64,000 nt of DNA, taken from Methanobacteriota archaeon (GTDB lineage Archaea > Halobacteriota > Methanosarcinia > Methanosarcinales > Methanosarcinaceae). The position numbers and the translations under genes were made by a program. The stretch is taken from positions 26,948 to 90,947 of the forward strand of contig JAEWQJ010000007.1 of NCBI GenBank assembly GCA_023399215.1. The letters are read 5' to 3'. A model generated the notes under the pieces. It was not told where the DNA came from, made no database searches, and was given only the letters and a program-made list of their open reading frames with translations. Shown here piece by piece: positions 54,959 through 64,000 of this stretch. Numbering within the stretch: the stretch's first letter is position 1; each line of letters opens with the position of its first letter.

Positions 54959-56059
54959 ATGAAAGTCATGATCATAGGAGGTTTTCTCGGAAGCGGGAAA
55001 ACAACCACTATACTGAAAATCAGCAGACATCTCAGTAACGCAGGGAAAAAGACTGCAATTATTGTAAATGAAATAGGGGAAATTGGGCTTGATGGGGATA
55101 TTCTTACAAGGCCTGGCATTGTAACCGAGGAGCTTACAAGCGGCTGCATTTGCTGTACACTCAGGATAAGCATGCAGTATACCCTTCAGACTCTTGAAGA
55201 AGAGTTTATGCCTGACGTTGTTATTATCGAGCCGACAGGAATCGCCTTCCCTGGTCAGATACGAGAAGAAATCGAAACAATGGGACTCTCTGAGCTCTCC
55301 TTTGCCCCGATAGTAACCCTTGTAGATCCTGGCAGGTTCGGGACTGAGGCAAAAGAAATCCCGAGGTTTATAGAGACGCAGATAAAAGATGCTGAAATTC
55401 TCTGCATAAACAAGATCGATGTAACTCCTGTAGAAACTGTCCTGGCTACTGAGAAAATGCTCTACGAGATGAACCCTGAAGCCCGGATTCTGAAATATTC
55501 CGCAAAACATGAAGATGAGCAATTCGAAAAGCTGCTTTCCCATCTCTCTGTACCTGGATTTAAAAAGCCTTCCCAGGAAAAGAAAAACTCCATTGAGCTT
55601 TCTGAAGTTTCGGCTTACTCAGCTCTCTATACCCTTGGATCACGGGATTTCAGTCCTGAAGAAAGTGTACGTTTCGTAGAAGAAAACCTTCAGACCATTC
55701 AGGATAGGGTTCGGGAACTTAATCCTGAGTTTATAGGGCATGTAAAACTTTCCATGAAACTTCCGAAATCTGCGGTTAAGGGCAGCGTAACCTCATCTAA
55801 AGAAGTACCTCAAGTAGAGATTCTTCCTGCTCTGGAAAATGAGAACATAGAACTCAGGTTCCTTTCCGCAATTACAAAGGTCCCAAAATATAAACTCGTA
55901 GAGATAATTGAAAGTACTATTGAAGGAAATCTAGAGAAATCAGGTTTTATCTTCGAAAAAGAGGTTCATGAGCATGATACTAATGCTCACGCTGAGAGTC
56001 ATGGTGAACATGAAAATGAGCAAATATACAAGGTTAATATATATAGGAAAGATGATTAA
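54959..56059 (+). CDS. CobW/G3E-family GTPase (metal chaperone)
   Basis: 366 residues. Walker A GGFLGSGKTT (about 7-16), zinc-binding GCICC, Walker B region VVIIEPTG, base-recognition NKID. C-terminal CobW domain ends in a His/Glu-rich metal-binding tail (HEHDTNAHAESHGEHENE). G3E GTPases deliver metals such as Zn, Co or Ni to target enzymes. In this genome cobalt for corrinoids or zinc for methyltransferases is plausible; the client is unknown. AGGAGAGAG precedes the ATG. Confidence 0.92.
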   Translation: MKVMIIGGFLGSGKTTTILKISRHLSNAGKKTAIIVNEIGEIGLDGDILTRPGIVTEELTSGCICCTLRISMQYTLQTLEEEFMPDVVIIEPTGIAFPGQIREEIETMGLSELSFAPIVTLVDPGRFGTEAKEIPRFIETQIKDAEILCINKIDVTPVETVLATEKMLYEMNPEARILKYSAKHEDEQFEKLLSHLSVPGFKKPSQEKKNSIELSEVSAYSALYTLGSRDFSPEESVRFVEENLQTIQDRVRELNPEFIGHVKLSMKLPKSAVKGSVTSSKEVPQVEILPALENENIELRFLSAITKVPKYKLVEIIESTIEGNLEKSGFIFEKEVHEHDTNAHAESHGEHENEQIYKVNIYRKDD

Positions 56060-56251
56060 AAATAGTTTAGGTTAAACTTAAAGATAATCTAAAGCTGAAC
56101 TCAAAATTAACCTAAAGCTAAACTTGCAACCTTAAAGCTACGGTAGAAACCTGTGACTTAATATAGAGTGTTGCAATCACACTTATCCTTTTTGGAACTG
56201 TTTAAAAAATGGTTGATATTAATAAATACAAAAAAATAATGGAGTTTTAAA

Positions 56252-56560
56252 ATGAGCGAGGAAATTGATGAACTTGACGCTTATTTCGAAAACAAAAGTG
56301 AGCCGACTGAGGGCGAAGCTGTCAAACTGGAACACATGATGATGGAAAAGATTTCTGTAAGTCCTGAAAGAAGAAAGCTCCTCCGAATTGTTGGAATCTT
56401 TGGAAAGACTGAAGAACAGCTAAAGGAAGAATCAGGATTAAATGACTTCTTCTTTAAGTTCCATATGGATTTCCTGCTAAAAGAAGGCCTTCTGAAACTC
56501 GAAGATGGAATGTACCGCCTGACCGCTTCTGGAATTGCCATGCACGATTCAGTGTGTTAA
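56252..56560 (+). CDS. Small acidic winged-helix-like protein
   Basis: 102 residues. Acidic N-terminal half (SEEIDELDAYFENKSEP), then a helix-turn-helix-like run: RRKLLRIVGIFGKTEEQLKE, LNDFFFKFHMDFLLKEGLLK, and a wing LEDGMYRLTASG. ATG after GGAGTTTTAAA. It may be a regulator or adaptor; it lies between the CobW-type GTPase and a ferredoxin. No named family recognised. Confidence 0.75.
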   Translation: MSEEIDELDAYFENKSEPTEGEAVKLEHMMMEKISVSPERRKLLRIVGIFGKTEEQLKEESGLNDFFFKFHMDFLLKEGLLKLEDGMYRLTASGIAMHDSVC

Positions 56561-56797
56561 ATAAATTTTTTTCGATATTTCCTTTATATTTATAACTTCC
56601 AATAAGATTTTTTAGCTGCCTGATGGTTAACTCCATCTTGATTTTAGAAGGCTTCCTTTTGCTAAAAAGCGATAAGTTTTTATGTTTGTTTTGTCAATGG
56701 CGTTATGACCAAACTTTTCGATATCCTATGGAAGTTTCAAAAACGTCCCATTTAATTTCCGTATATATCGAGCAATCAAAAAGGAGTGTGAATAAAT

Positions 56798-56980
56798 ATG
56801 CCAGCAACAGTTAATGCAGATGAATGTTCCGGCTGTGGAACCTGTGTCGATGAATGTCCCAATGATGCAATTACTCTTGACGAAGAGAAGGGAATCGCAG
56901 TAGTCGACAATGACGAATGCGTGGAATGCGGTGCATGCGAAGAGGCGTGCCCGAACCAGGCAATTAAAGTAGAAGAGTAA
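56798..56980 (+). CDS. 2[4Fe-4S] ferredoxin
   Basis: 60 residues, [20 protein letters not shown] and [12 protein letters not shown], so two [4Fe-4S] clusters. About 70 percent similar by eye to the ferredoxin at 33484. AAAGGAGTGTG before the ATG. A short acidic loop ([13 protein letters not shown]) separates the clusters. General low-potential electron carrier; specific partner not shown. Confidence 0.95.
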
Positions 56981-57024
56981 AACGGTAACTAGTTGGAATA
57001 ATCTATTTATTCCAATTTTCTTTT

Positions 57025-57220
57025 TCATTTTGGTTAATTAGTTTTATCAGTCAGTATTATCAATCGGTTTTGTCAATCTGTTTTATAAATCGGTTTTATA
57101 AATCAGTATTATAAATCAGTTTTATCAGTCAGTTTTATAAATCGGTTTTATCAGTCAATTTTATAAATCGGTTTTATCAGTCAGTTTTATCAATTAGTTT
57201 TATCAATCAGTTATATCTTT
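57025..57220. repeat. TTTTATCAGTCAG / TTTTATAAATCGG tandem repeat
   Basis: About fourteen 12-14-base units alternating TTTTATCAGTCAG, TTTTATAAATCGG and variants, filling the ferredoxin-asd gap up to the asd ribosome site (GGAGGTAGC). Any asd leader would be highly repetitive. Several units contain TATA-like TTTATAAA, so the exact promoter cannot be placed. Confidence 0.85.
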
Positions 57221-57237
57221 CCGGAGGTAGCTTTTAA

Positions 57238-58266
57238 ATGGTATCAATTAAAGCAGGTATTTTAGGCGCCACAGGCGCTGTCGGGCAGAGATTTGTAGAA
57301 GCACTTTCAAACCACCCCTGGTTTGAGATTACAGCCCTTGCAGCATCCGAGAGAAGCGCCGGCAAAACATACAAAGAAGCTGCAGGCTGGAGGTTAGATA
57401 CAGCTATGCCGGAAAGTGTTGAAAATCTCGAAGTTGTCCCGGTAGATCCAAAAGCCGTAGATGCGGACGTGGTGTTCTCGGCACTTCCTGCAGACCTTGC
57501 CCTGACAGTGGAACCCGAATTTGCAAAAGCCGGGTTTGCAGTGGCAAGCAATGCCTCATCCTACAGAATGGAAAAGGACATTCCCCTTGTGATTCCTGAG
57601 GTAAATCCAGAGCACCTAGGGCTTCTCGAAGTCCAGCAGGATGCAAGAGGATGGGACGGATATATTATTACAAACCCCAATTGCTCTACTATTGTCATGA
57701 CCGTTACCTTAAAGCCTCTTATGCAGTTTGGACTCGAAACCATACAGGTAGCCACAATGCAGGCGATTTCAGGGGCAGGTTTTTCCGGAGTTGCCGCAAT
57801 GGCAATTTATGACAATATAATCCCGTACATAGGAAACGAAGAAAAGAAGATGGAAACTGAAACTTTAAAGCTTCTCGGAGAGTTCAACGGCTCTGAAATC
57901 ATGCCTGCAGATATGAGAGTCAGTGCTTCCTGCCACAGAGTCCCTGTAATAGATGGGCATACCGAAGCCATCTGGGCCGGAATGAGGGATAAACCGACGC
58001 CTGAAGAAGTAAGGGAAGCTTTCCTGAAATTCGACCCCAAGCTGAAAGAACTTCCTTCCGAACCTGTAAAACCTTTAATTGTAAGAGATGAAATTGACAG
58101 GCCTCAGCCGCGCCTTGACCGCAACATGGGAAAAGGCATGAGCGTCTCAGTGGGCCGTATAAGAGAAGGAATCCGCTACATCGCAACGGGACATAACACC
58201 ATCCGCGGAGCAGCCGGGGCAAGTGTATTGAACGCGGAACTCCTGCATTCAATGGGTAAACTTTAA
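57238..58266 (+). CDS. asd: Aspartate-semialdehyde dehydrogenase
   Basis: 342 residues. Makes aspartate-4-semialdehyde for Lys/Thr/Met and, in methanogens, for the aromatic route using ADH synthase. NADP motif GILGATGAVGQRF, catalytic Cys in NPNCSTIVM, active-site HR in CHRVPVIDGH, and a late GHNTIRGAAG segment. Archaeal/fungal subtype by sequence. GGAGGTAGC ribosome site. Followed by a T-rich convergent spacer. Confidence 0.95.
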   Translation: MVSIKAGILGATGAVGQRFVEALSNHPWFEITALAASERSAGKTYKEAAGWRLDTAMPESVENLEVVPVDPKAVDADVVFSALPADLALTVEPEFAKAGFAVASNASSYRMEKDIPLVIPEVNPEHLGLLEVQQDARGWDGYIITNPNCSTIVMTVTLKPLMQFGLETIQVATMQAISGAGFSGVAAMAIYDNIIPYIGNEEKKMETETLKLLGEFNGSEIMPADMRVSASCHRVPVIDGHTEAIWAGMRDKPTPEEVREAFLKFDPKLKELPSEPVKPLIVRDEIDRPQPRLDRNMGKGMSVSVGRIREGIRYIATGHNTIRGAAGASVLNAELLHSMGKL

Positions 58267-58448
58267 ATCTGGATGACTTACAAGCAAAATAGAATGAAAA
58301 GTGAAAGCCTCACAGCTTAAGAAGGCTTTTGCTTTCCAGCTTTACTTTTTAGCTTTACTTTTCAGCTTTACTTTTCAGCTTCGTCACTCATTTTAAATTT
58401 ATTAAGTCGTTCTTTCCTTTTTTACTTACTTCCGATCTTTTGAGAATT

Positions 58449-59639
58449 TCAGGAAAAGAGCTTTCTTGCAGCTTCCTCTGTCTTTCTCATAACCTCTTTT
58501 ACAGGGATGCCGCTCTTTTTTGCGATTTTTTTGCAATCTTCAAACTCGGCAGAAATATTGAGCAGTATTCCCTCAGAGTCCCTGGCAATCTTGACCGCAG
58601 CTTCATATATCTGCCCTTCGACCTCAAACTTAACCGATTCTATTCGTCTGGCAGCCATCAACCTGTGCCGGGTAGGGATAACTCTTACTCCAAGGGATCC
58701 CGTTTCTATAATGATTTTTCTGGCGAGCTTTGCCGTGTCTTCGGGTTTTGCAATGACCTTAATAACATGAGCAGGACGGCCTTTTTTCATCGTTGCCGGG
58801 ATGATTGCAACATCCCTTGCTCCCATAGCAAGTAACTCCTCGAACAGATTACCCAGTACTTCTCCACTCACGTCGTCAGCATTCGTTTCGAGTACCTCAA
58901 TTATATCCGGAATCAGGCAGGAGTCAAGTTCGCATAACGTTCCCTGAAGCACGTTAGGTCCGGCAAGCTCGGAATCCCCGGCCCCATAACCTATTGAAAT
59001 TACCCTGCCCTGAGGAAAAGATTCCAGAGGTCTTGCAAAATGGGTAAGAATAGCAGCTCCTGTAGGGGTCAGAAGCTCCTTCTGCTCAACCCCTCCCCTA
59101 AAATAGAATTTTCCTTTCCTGAGAAGCTCAAGGGTTGCAGGCGCTGGCACAGGCATAACTCCATGTGCGCATTCGATTGTTCCGCTGCCTACGTTTATAG
59201 GAGTGCAGTAAACGGAATCGCAATTAAGGGAATGGATCGCTGCCGAAGAGCCGATTATATCAGCAAGGGCGTCACTCTGCCCAACCTCATGGAAATGAAG
59301 CTTCTCAAGGTCAGGCTGCCCATGAACTGAAGCTTCTGCCTCAGCCAGCTTCGAAAAGATATCAAGAGCACTTGCTTCCACACTGGAAGGCAGTTTTGCG
59401 GCCTTTACCACGTCCAGAAGTTCCGGATATGTACGGACTGGCTCTTTTTCAGGCACGTTAATTCGGACATCCAGGGCTTTTATTCCCTTTTTCACGACTT
59501 CTTTTATATCTACGGATACGTTGACAGAAGCTTCTATCAATTCTTTAACCATTTTTCGGTCAGCCCCGAGATTGAGAGTGCACCCAAGGATCATATCTCC
59601 TGCTGCCCCTGAAAAAGGGTTGAATACAAGTGCTTTCAT
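58449..59639 (-). CDS. larC: Nickel-pincer cofactor nickel-insertion protein
   Basis: 396 residues, one uninterrupted frame (the Lactobacillus gene needs a frameshift). CTP-dependent cyclometallase that puts nickel into the pincer nucleotide used by lactate-racemase-type (LarA) enzymes. Family signatures: NPFSGAAGDMILGCTLNLGA at the N-terminus, HFHEVGQSDALADIIGS in the middle, and TPTGAAILTHF. Downstream of larB with a 91-base gap. Neither larA nor larE is in the window. Confidence 0.93.
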   Translation of the reverse strand: MKALVFNPFSGAAGDMILGCTLNLGADRKMVKELIEASVNVSVDIKEVVKKGIKALDVRINVPEKEPVRTYPELLDVVKAAKLPSSVEASALDIFSKLAEAEASVHGQPDLEKLHFHEVGQSDALADIIGSSAAIHSLNCDSVYCTPINVGSGTIECAHGVMPVPAPATLELLRKGKFYFRGGVEQKELLTPTGAAILTHFARPLESFPQGRVISIGYGAGDSELAGPNVLQGTLCELDSCLIPDIIEVLETNADDVSGEVLGNLFEELLAMGARDVAIIPATMKKGRPAHVIKVIAKPEDTAKLARKIIIETGSLGVRVIPTRHRLMAARRIESVKFEVEGQIYEAAVKIARDSEGILLNISAEFEDCKKIAKKSGIPVKEVMRKTEEAARKLFS

Positions 59640-59730
59640 AAAATTCCTTCCTGCATTTCGATTTCTTTTCTTTTTCTTTTCCTTTTATTCCTTTTTTATT
59701 CCCTTTTTTATTCCCTTTTTATTGCCCCTG
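59640..59730 (-). other. T-rich spacer between larB and larC
   Basis: Repeats of CTTTTTTATTCCCTTTTT-like units; on the minus strand this is an A/G-rich stretch rich in AAAGG that provides the larC ribosome binding site (AGGAAGGAATTTT). Probably transcribed through. Confidence 0.5.
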
Positions 59731-60537
59731 TTACTCTCTTGCCTGCTCTGCTCTATCTTCTTTGCCATGGTTATAAGCAGCCGCAATCATATTTGCAATC
59801 CTTGCAGCATATGCCCCCGCAACAAAACCTGCATCAATATTCACAACTGCAAGTGTGGAACAGGATTGGAGCATTGCCAGCAGGGCAGCTTTTCCTCCTC
59901 CACCTGCTCCGTAGCCTGTCGAAACCGGAAGCCCTATTACAGGCACGTCAACTAATCCCGAAACTATTGTGGGAAGCGTTCCTTCCCTCCCGGCTGCAAC
60001 AACGATTGCTCCTGGCATCCTGGCTTTCAGTTTGTCCAGCGCCGGGATAAGTCTGTGGATTCCCGCAACCCCCACATCATAAACCGCAACCGTCTCACAA
60101 CCCATTTCTGAAGCTACAACCCTGGCTTCTTCCGCAGCCGGAATATCTGCCGTGCCTGCTGAAACGAACCCAACGACCCCCCCGGTTCTGGGTGCAGGCG
60201 TGCCATCATGGACAACTACTGTACGAGCCCTGCTGTTCCACTCAAGTTTATCCTGGTCAAAGGCCTGCTTTAAGGCTTCGAGATGTCCTGGCGAGACCCG
60301 TGTAATTAGGGCTCTTTTGCTCTCGGCAACCATGACCCTCGCAATTTCTACTACGTCGTCAGGATCTTTACAATCAGCAAGAATAGCCTCGATTACTCCT
60401 GTTCTGCTTTTTCTGTGAGAATCAAGTTTTGCTATATCCATATAAGAGACGAACCCCAGGCCCCGAGCCTGCTGCTCCGCACTCTCAAGATCCATTTTTC
60501 CTTCTTTAACAGCCTTAAGTATGTCAGTAAGATCCAT
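59731..60537 (-). CDS. larB: Nickel-pincer cofactor biosynthesis protein
   Basis: 268 residues. Carboxylates and hydrolyses nicotinate adenine dinucleotide to start pincer cofactor synthesis. The C-terminal half is PurE-like: VGFVSAGTADIPAAEEARVV, VYDVGVAGIHRL, VVAAGREGTLPTIV. N-terminal half has RTGVIEAILADCKDPDD. Upstream of larC on the same strand, so an operon is likely. Confidence 0.94.
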   Translation of the reverse strand: MDLTDILKAVKEGKMDLESAEQQARGLGFVSYMDIAKLDSHRKSRTGVIEAILADCKDPDDVVEIARVMVAESKRALITRVSPGHLEALKQAFDQDKLEWNSRARTVVVHDGTPAPRTGGVVGFVSAGTADIPAAEEARVVASEMGCETVAVYDVGVAGIHRLIPALDKLKARMPGAIVVAAGREGTLPTIVSGLVDVPVIGLPVSTGYGAGGGGKAALLAMLQSCSTLAVVNIDAGFVAGAYAARIANMIAAAYNHGKEDRAEQARE

Positions 60538-60763
60538 GTATTAACCTTTGCCTAAAAGAATTAAATGCTTTAGCAATAAACAGTTTAAATATCAAGTTGT
60601 TGGATAACAATTTATTCGTTTGGAGACTTTTTAGAGTTTAGCGCTATACTCATACAAGCTTGATTTTCAGAATTATCTGGTTGTTGCTTTGCAATTTGAG
60701 GTAAAAATTCAAAATTCCAAAGCTGAATGAATATAATTAACTAAACATGAAGATGAACAGCGG

Positions 60764-60822
60764 AAAATGAAGATATCGTTTAGTCTGACTTTTATTTAAA
60801 GATTAAACAATATCTTCATTTT
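60764..60822. terminator. 19-base inverted repeat downstream of aldo/keto reductase
   Basis: AAAATGAAGATATCGTTTA (60764-60782) pairs with TAAACAATATCTTCATTTT (60804-60822), 18 of 19 bases, loop 21. It lies just past the end of the minus-strand reductase and upstream of larB, so it probably ends the reductase transcript; a small mobile element is the alternative. Confidence 0.5.
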
Positions 60823-60853
60823 GCTTTTTTGGCATTTAGAATTGTTCTCACTT

Positions 60854-62056
60854 TTAAGTTTGTTTCTTGAACATCTGCTTTGCCATAGCAACTCTCTCCT
60901 CTAGGTCAGATCCTTCAAGTTCTTCGACAACGAGTTCAAGCATCGTTGGTATATCAATGTGCTGGGGACATTTTTCAAGGCACTGTCCACATTGTACGCA
61001 CTGGGATGCAAATCCGGTTTCTCCAACGGATATGGCACCACTCAACTGTGCAGCATAGAAGAACTTTACATCGTCTGCATTGTTGGACATGTAGAGATTG
61101 TTGTACAATTCGAAACAGAGTGGAATGTTCACACCTGATGGACAGGGCATACAGTATCTACAGCCCGTACAGCCTACTTTCATCAGTTCGCGATACTTCT
61201 GTTCTACTTTCTTTATTAGCTGCAGTTCAGCTTCAGTCAGAGAATTCGGGTAAGCCTCACCTGCCAACTTAAGGTTCTCTTCAATATGTGTTTCCTCATT
61301 CATTCCGGAGAGGACAACCGTGACCTCCGGGTGGTTCCATACCCAGCGAAGAGCCCATTCTGCAGCGGTCCTCTTCGTAGGGGCTTCATCCCAGATATCT
61401 TTCACGACCTGAGGCACGTTCTTTGTAAGATTCCCTCCGCGAAGAGGTTCCATAATTACAACGCCAAGACCTTTTGAAGCTGCATATTCCAATCCCCTGG
61501 TACCTGCCTGATTCTTTTCGTCCAGGAAGTTATACTGGATCTGACAAAAGTCCCAGTCATAGGCATCCACTATTCGATTGAAATCCTCTCCCGAGCCGTG
61601 GAAGGAGAAACCTGCGTTAATTATTCGGCCATCAGCTTTGGCTTTGTCAAGGAAATCAGCTACACCAAGCTTTTCAATATTGTCCCACAGGTCACCAACA
61701 AGAGAGTGAATAAGGTAATAGTCAACGTGGTCTGTTTTGAGTTTCTCCAGCTGAGCATTCAGGAACTTATCCATATCTTCCCGGCTCTCTATAAGCCACG
61801 AAGGAAGTTTTGTTGCGAGTTTCACTTTTTCACGGTATCCATCGGCAAGGGCATGACCTAAGAAAGGCTCGCTCTCTCCCATGTGGTATGGCCAGGCCGT
61901 ATCAACGTAGTTTACTCCCTGATCGATTGCGTAGCGTACCTGCCTGGTGGCCCTTTCTTCATCTATACTACCGTCTTCTTTCACTGGAAGGCGCATGCAT
62001 CCGAATCCAAGTATCGAAAGTTCGTCCCCGTTCTTTGGCATTTTTCTGTATAACAT
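60854..62056 (-). CDS. Aldo/keto reductase with C-terminal 2[4Fe-4S] domain
   Basis: 400 residues. AKR barrel with catalytic residues in NYVDTAWPYHMG (Asp, Tyr), LATKLPSW (Lys) and YYLIHSL (His). The C-terminal ~100 residues carry CTGCRYCMPCPSG and CVQCGQCLEKCPQ, two cluster motifs, so the enzyme may take electrons from ferredoxin rather than only NAD(P)H. Common in anaerobes; substrate unknown. The ATG is preceded by AAGGGGAACTAAA. Confidence 0.9.
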   Translation of the reverse strand: MLYRKMPKNGDELSILGFGCMRLPVKEDGSIDEERATRQVRYAIDQGVNYVDTAWPYHMGESEPFLGHALADGYREKVKLATKLPSWLIESREDMDKFLNAQLEKLKTDHVDYYLIHSLVGDLWDNIEKLGVADFLDKAKADGRIINAGFSFHGSGEDFNRIVDAYDWDFCQIQYNFLDEKNQAGTRGLEYAASKGLGVVIMEPLRGGNLTKNVPQVVKDIWDEAPTKRTAAEWALRWVWNHPEVTVVLSGMNEETHIEENLKLAGEAYPNSLTEAELQLIKKVEQKYRELMKVGCTGCRYCMPCPSGVNIPLCFELYNNLYMSNNADDVKFFYAAQLSGAISVGETGFASQCVQCGQCLEKCPQHIDIPTMLELVVEELEGSDLEERVAMAKQMFKKQT

Positions 62057-62491
62057 TTTTAGTTCCCCTTAAAATTATGATTGACTGACTGAACAGTCAT
62101 TGTTAGATAGGATTCCTTGTATATATTTTCTTTGATCGACTAATCACTCACTACCGCGAAAAATCAATTTTTAGTCAGAGGTGTTCCTATAGTTGTCAGT
62201 TCACGGTCTAATGATCCTGCTTTAGTCATCACATTCTTCGAAGAATTTCCGGTTTATACACGATGTTTCGTTGTTCCGGAATATGAAAAACATGTAAACA
62301 ATGTTTTTTCCATAATTATAATTCCCCTTCTTCCTTCATAGAGCAATTTTGATCTTTGAAGCAAGCTCACCATTTTACTTAAAAAAGCAGTGAGAGGACT
62401 AGTCAATCATGACTAATTTAAAGTATACGTTTTGCCATACTTTACAAGATCAACTAATTACTCCTGATATTTTTACAAAAGTATTGAACTT
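62057..62491 (-). promoter_or_regulatory. Reductase promoter region with TetR-like palindromes
   Basis: TGACTG-AA-CAGTCA (62086-62099) lies 30 bases before the reductase start, where it would block transcription. A second palindrome, TAGTCA-ATCA-TGACTA (62400-62415), lies further upstream. Such TGACTG/CAGTCA sites are typical of TetR-type repressors; no tetR gene is in the window. The rest of the spacer shows no ORF. Confidence 0.45.
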
Positions 62492-63615
62492 TTAATCGTT
62501 AGCAAATGTCTCAGCAACCTTCTGCAGTTCATCCCGAATTTTAATATGCTGTGGGCAAATCTGTTCACACTCACCACATTGGATGCACTCAGCCGCGCTC
62601 TTTTTGCTGTGCATCCCGACCAACCAGGTTTCCTGTCCCTTTGCCGCTTCCTTATTATGATACAGCGTCAGAAAGTTCATAGCCATAAATGATCCGGATA
62701 TCCCTATATTTTCCGGGCAAACTTTTGCACAGTAATTGCATGTTGTGCATGGGATAAGTGGGATGTGATTCAATGTTACCTGTGCTTGTTTCAGTGTTTC
62801 TTGTTCATCGTCCGATAGCTTCTTGAAATCTTTCATGTAAGACAGATTGTCTTCCATCTGTTCGATGTTGCTCATACCGGATAAAACCGTAATGACACCA
62901 TCCAAACTTGCAGCAAAACGGATTGCCCATGATGCATTGGAGGCTTCTGCATTTGCCGATTGAAACACTTGAGTAACCGATTCAGGAGGGTTCGCTAGCA
63001 TGCCGCCCTTTACCGGTTCCATTATAATAATGGGCTTGCCGTGCTTTCTTGCCACCTCATAACAACCGCGGGACTGAATTAGAGGGTTCTCCCAGTCGGC
63101 ATAATTGATCTGGAGCTGCACGAATTCCATTTCGGGATGGTTGTTCAGTATCTCATCCAATTCTTCCGGTGTGGAATGAAATGATAAGCCGATATGCTTG
63201 ATCAGTCCTTCATTTTTCATTTCCAGAACAAAATTCCACATATCAAAATCATCAAAGACTTTGGTTCGTGATTCACCGAGATTGTGAAGAAGATAGTAAT
63301 CAAAATAACTGCGCCAGTTTGCTTCAAAGATGTTTCAAACTGTGATACCGCCTCTTCCCGGGTCTTGCAGTTGATCCATGCTGCATTTTTCGTTGCAAGC
63401 TGAAACTTCTCCCGCGGATATCGTTCTACCAATGCCTGCCGAATAGCATCTTCACTACCGGGATAAGCCCATGCAGTATCAAAATAGGTAAATCCCGCTT
63501 CAAGGAAGCGATCTACCATTTCCTTGACCTGCTCCACATCAATGACATCCTCTTTTTGAGGCAAACGCATCAATCCAAAACCCAGTTTTTTGATTTCTTC
63601 TCCTAAATAAGTCAT
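62492..63615 (-). pseudogene. Aldo/keto reductase 2 with ferredoxin domain, frameshifted
   Basis: Paralogue of the reductase at 60854. From ATG 63615 it reads MTYLGEEIKKLGFGLMRLPQ to ETSLKQTGA, then loses one base at about 63306-63312; the other frame goes on with YFDYYLLHNLGESRTKVFDD to the end, including CTTCNYCAKVCPE and CIQCGECEQICPQ. A single-base deletion in GGCGCAG(G)TTAT explains it. All catalytic residues are otherwise present, so the break is recent or a sequencing error. Confidence 0.85.
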
Positions 63616-63719
63616 TTTTTTGTTCTTCCTTTTATTTTACAATGATTTACCCAGCTTATAAGCCTGCTTTGGACACCTTGAGCCCTTAGTCATGGATACA
63701 TTGACAAAGCCACACCCTG

Positions 63720-64000
63720 TTATGTTTCTTGAACAGACAGATCCTTATTAATGAATAAATTTCCAGTATAACTATCTGAATTTTGAATTTCTTCTTTATC
63801 CTGATCCTTCCGGACTTCGATCACACATGAAGCGTCTACTGGTTGATTTTCATCCAATATTATTTTTCCAATAGAATCCGCACTGATATGTCCGCTGCAT
63901 GGATTTTTTACACTTGTTATCGAACCTGTAATTACAGCATGAACATCGCTGTATTCAAAGGCAAGATCACAATCGATCATTTCGCAATCTTCCAGAATCA
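63720..64000 (-). CDS. DUF3737 family protein, C-terminal part (cut by window)
   Basis: The minus-strand frame is open to the window edge (residues ILEDCEMIDCDLAFEYSDVH onward), so the gene starts outside. HAVITGSITSVKNPCSG and ADSIGKIILDE are the usual end of DUF3737 beta-helix proteins, which often occur in anaerobe genomes beside oxidoreductases. The last ~40 residues (VRKDQDKEEIQNSDSYTGNL) look lineage-specific. Function unknown. Confidence 0.75.
   Translation of the reverse strand, partial: ILEDCEMIDCDLAFEYSDVHAVITGSITSVKNPCSGHISADSIGKIILDENQPVDASCVIEVRKDQDKEEIQNSDSYTGNLFINKDLSVQET

Noticed and set aside
57025..57220. Possible CRISPR or operator array before asd
   Set aside because: Units of 12-14 bases abut directly; simple slippage repeat.

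Overview
The window looks like a chromosomal segment of a Methanosarcina-type methanogenic archaeon. The evidence is a methanol:corrinoid methyltransferase pair (mtaC-mtaB) with two flanking Msr-type regulators, tetrapyrrole genes of the kind that feed F430 and corrinoid synthesis, TATA (box A) promoters, GGAGG-type ribosome binding sites with frequent GTG/TTG starts, and AT-rich repeat-laden intergenic DNA. The species cannot be fixed from the sequence alone.

Layout. 1-10040 is a dense housekeeping block on the + strand: hemA, hemB, hemL, hemC (glutamyl-tRNA to hydroxymethylbilane), pyrD-pyrK, a fumarylacetoacetate-hydrolase family enzyme, a small helix-turn-helix protein and gltX. 10040-21400 is an accessory cell-surface island: three secreted beta-propeller/PKD proteins, remnants of further PKD genes, and two secreted parallel beta-helix proteins lying in a ~2.2 kb tandem duplication. 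Each beta-helix gene is preceded by a conserved long leader and by tandem ~138-bp modules carrying aborted copies of its own signal-peptide start. Two extra copies of the gltX 3' end bound the duplicated units. 21900-26700 holds small conserved proteins, a DUF531 protein, a class V aminotransferase/cysteine desulfurase, a methyltransferase, a structured RNA candidate, and relics of MITE-like and transposase sequences. 26731-30601 is a GspE/GspF (archaeal type IV pilus-like) pair split by a repeat insertion. 30850-34240 has a degraded SWIM zinc-finger gene, a small ferredoxin and a hypoxanthine-DNA glycosylase. 34354-39303 is the methanol module: two Msr-like regulators diverging from mtaCB, whose leader has mutually exclusive hairpins. 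40436-51633 is mixed: glycosyltransferase, HAD phosphatase, methionine sulfoxide reductase, flavoprotein, small proteins, a large surface protein, a dCTP deaminase/dUTPase family enzyme and a class I aldolase-type ADH synthase. 51634-54958 has one radical SAM gene and then a 2.3 kb gene desert with pseudogenes and a compact ncRNA candidate. 54959-64000 has a CobW-type GTPase, a second ferredoxin, asd, larB-larC, two ferredoxin-like aldo/keto reductases (one frameshifted) and the end of a DUF3737 gene.

Functionally the window joins cofactor supply (tetrapyrrole genes, CobW GTPase, LarB/LarC) with methanol use (MtaBC) and a fast-evolving surface-protein cluster. The strongest candidates for undescribed biology are (1) the 185-nt multibranched RNA candidate at 53336-53520 with its own TATA box and T-tract, (2) the tandem aborted signal-peptide leader modules with a conserved two-stem leader element upstream of the beta-helix genes, (3) the gltX-tail duplications bounding the surface island, and (4) a switch-like mtaC leader. 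All RNA structures were found by eye and need computation.
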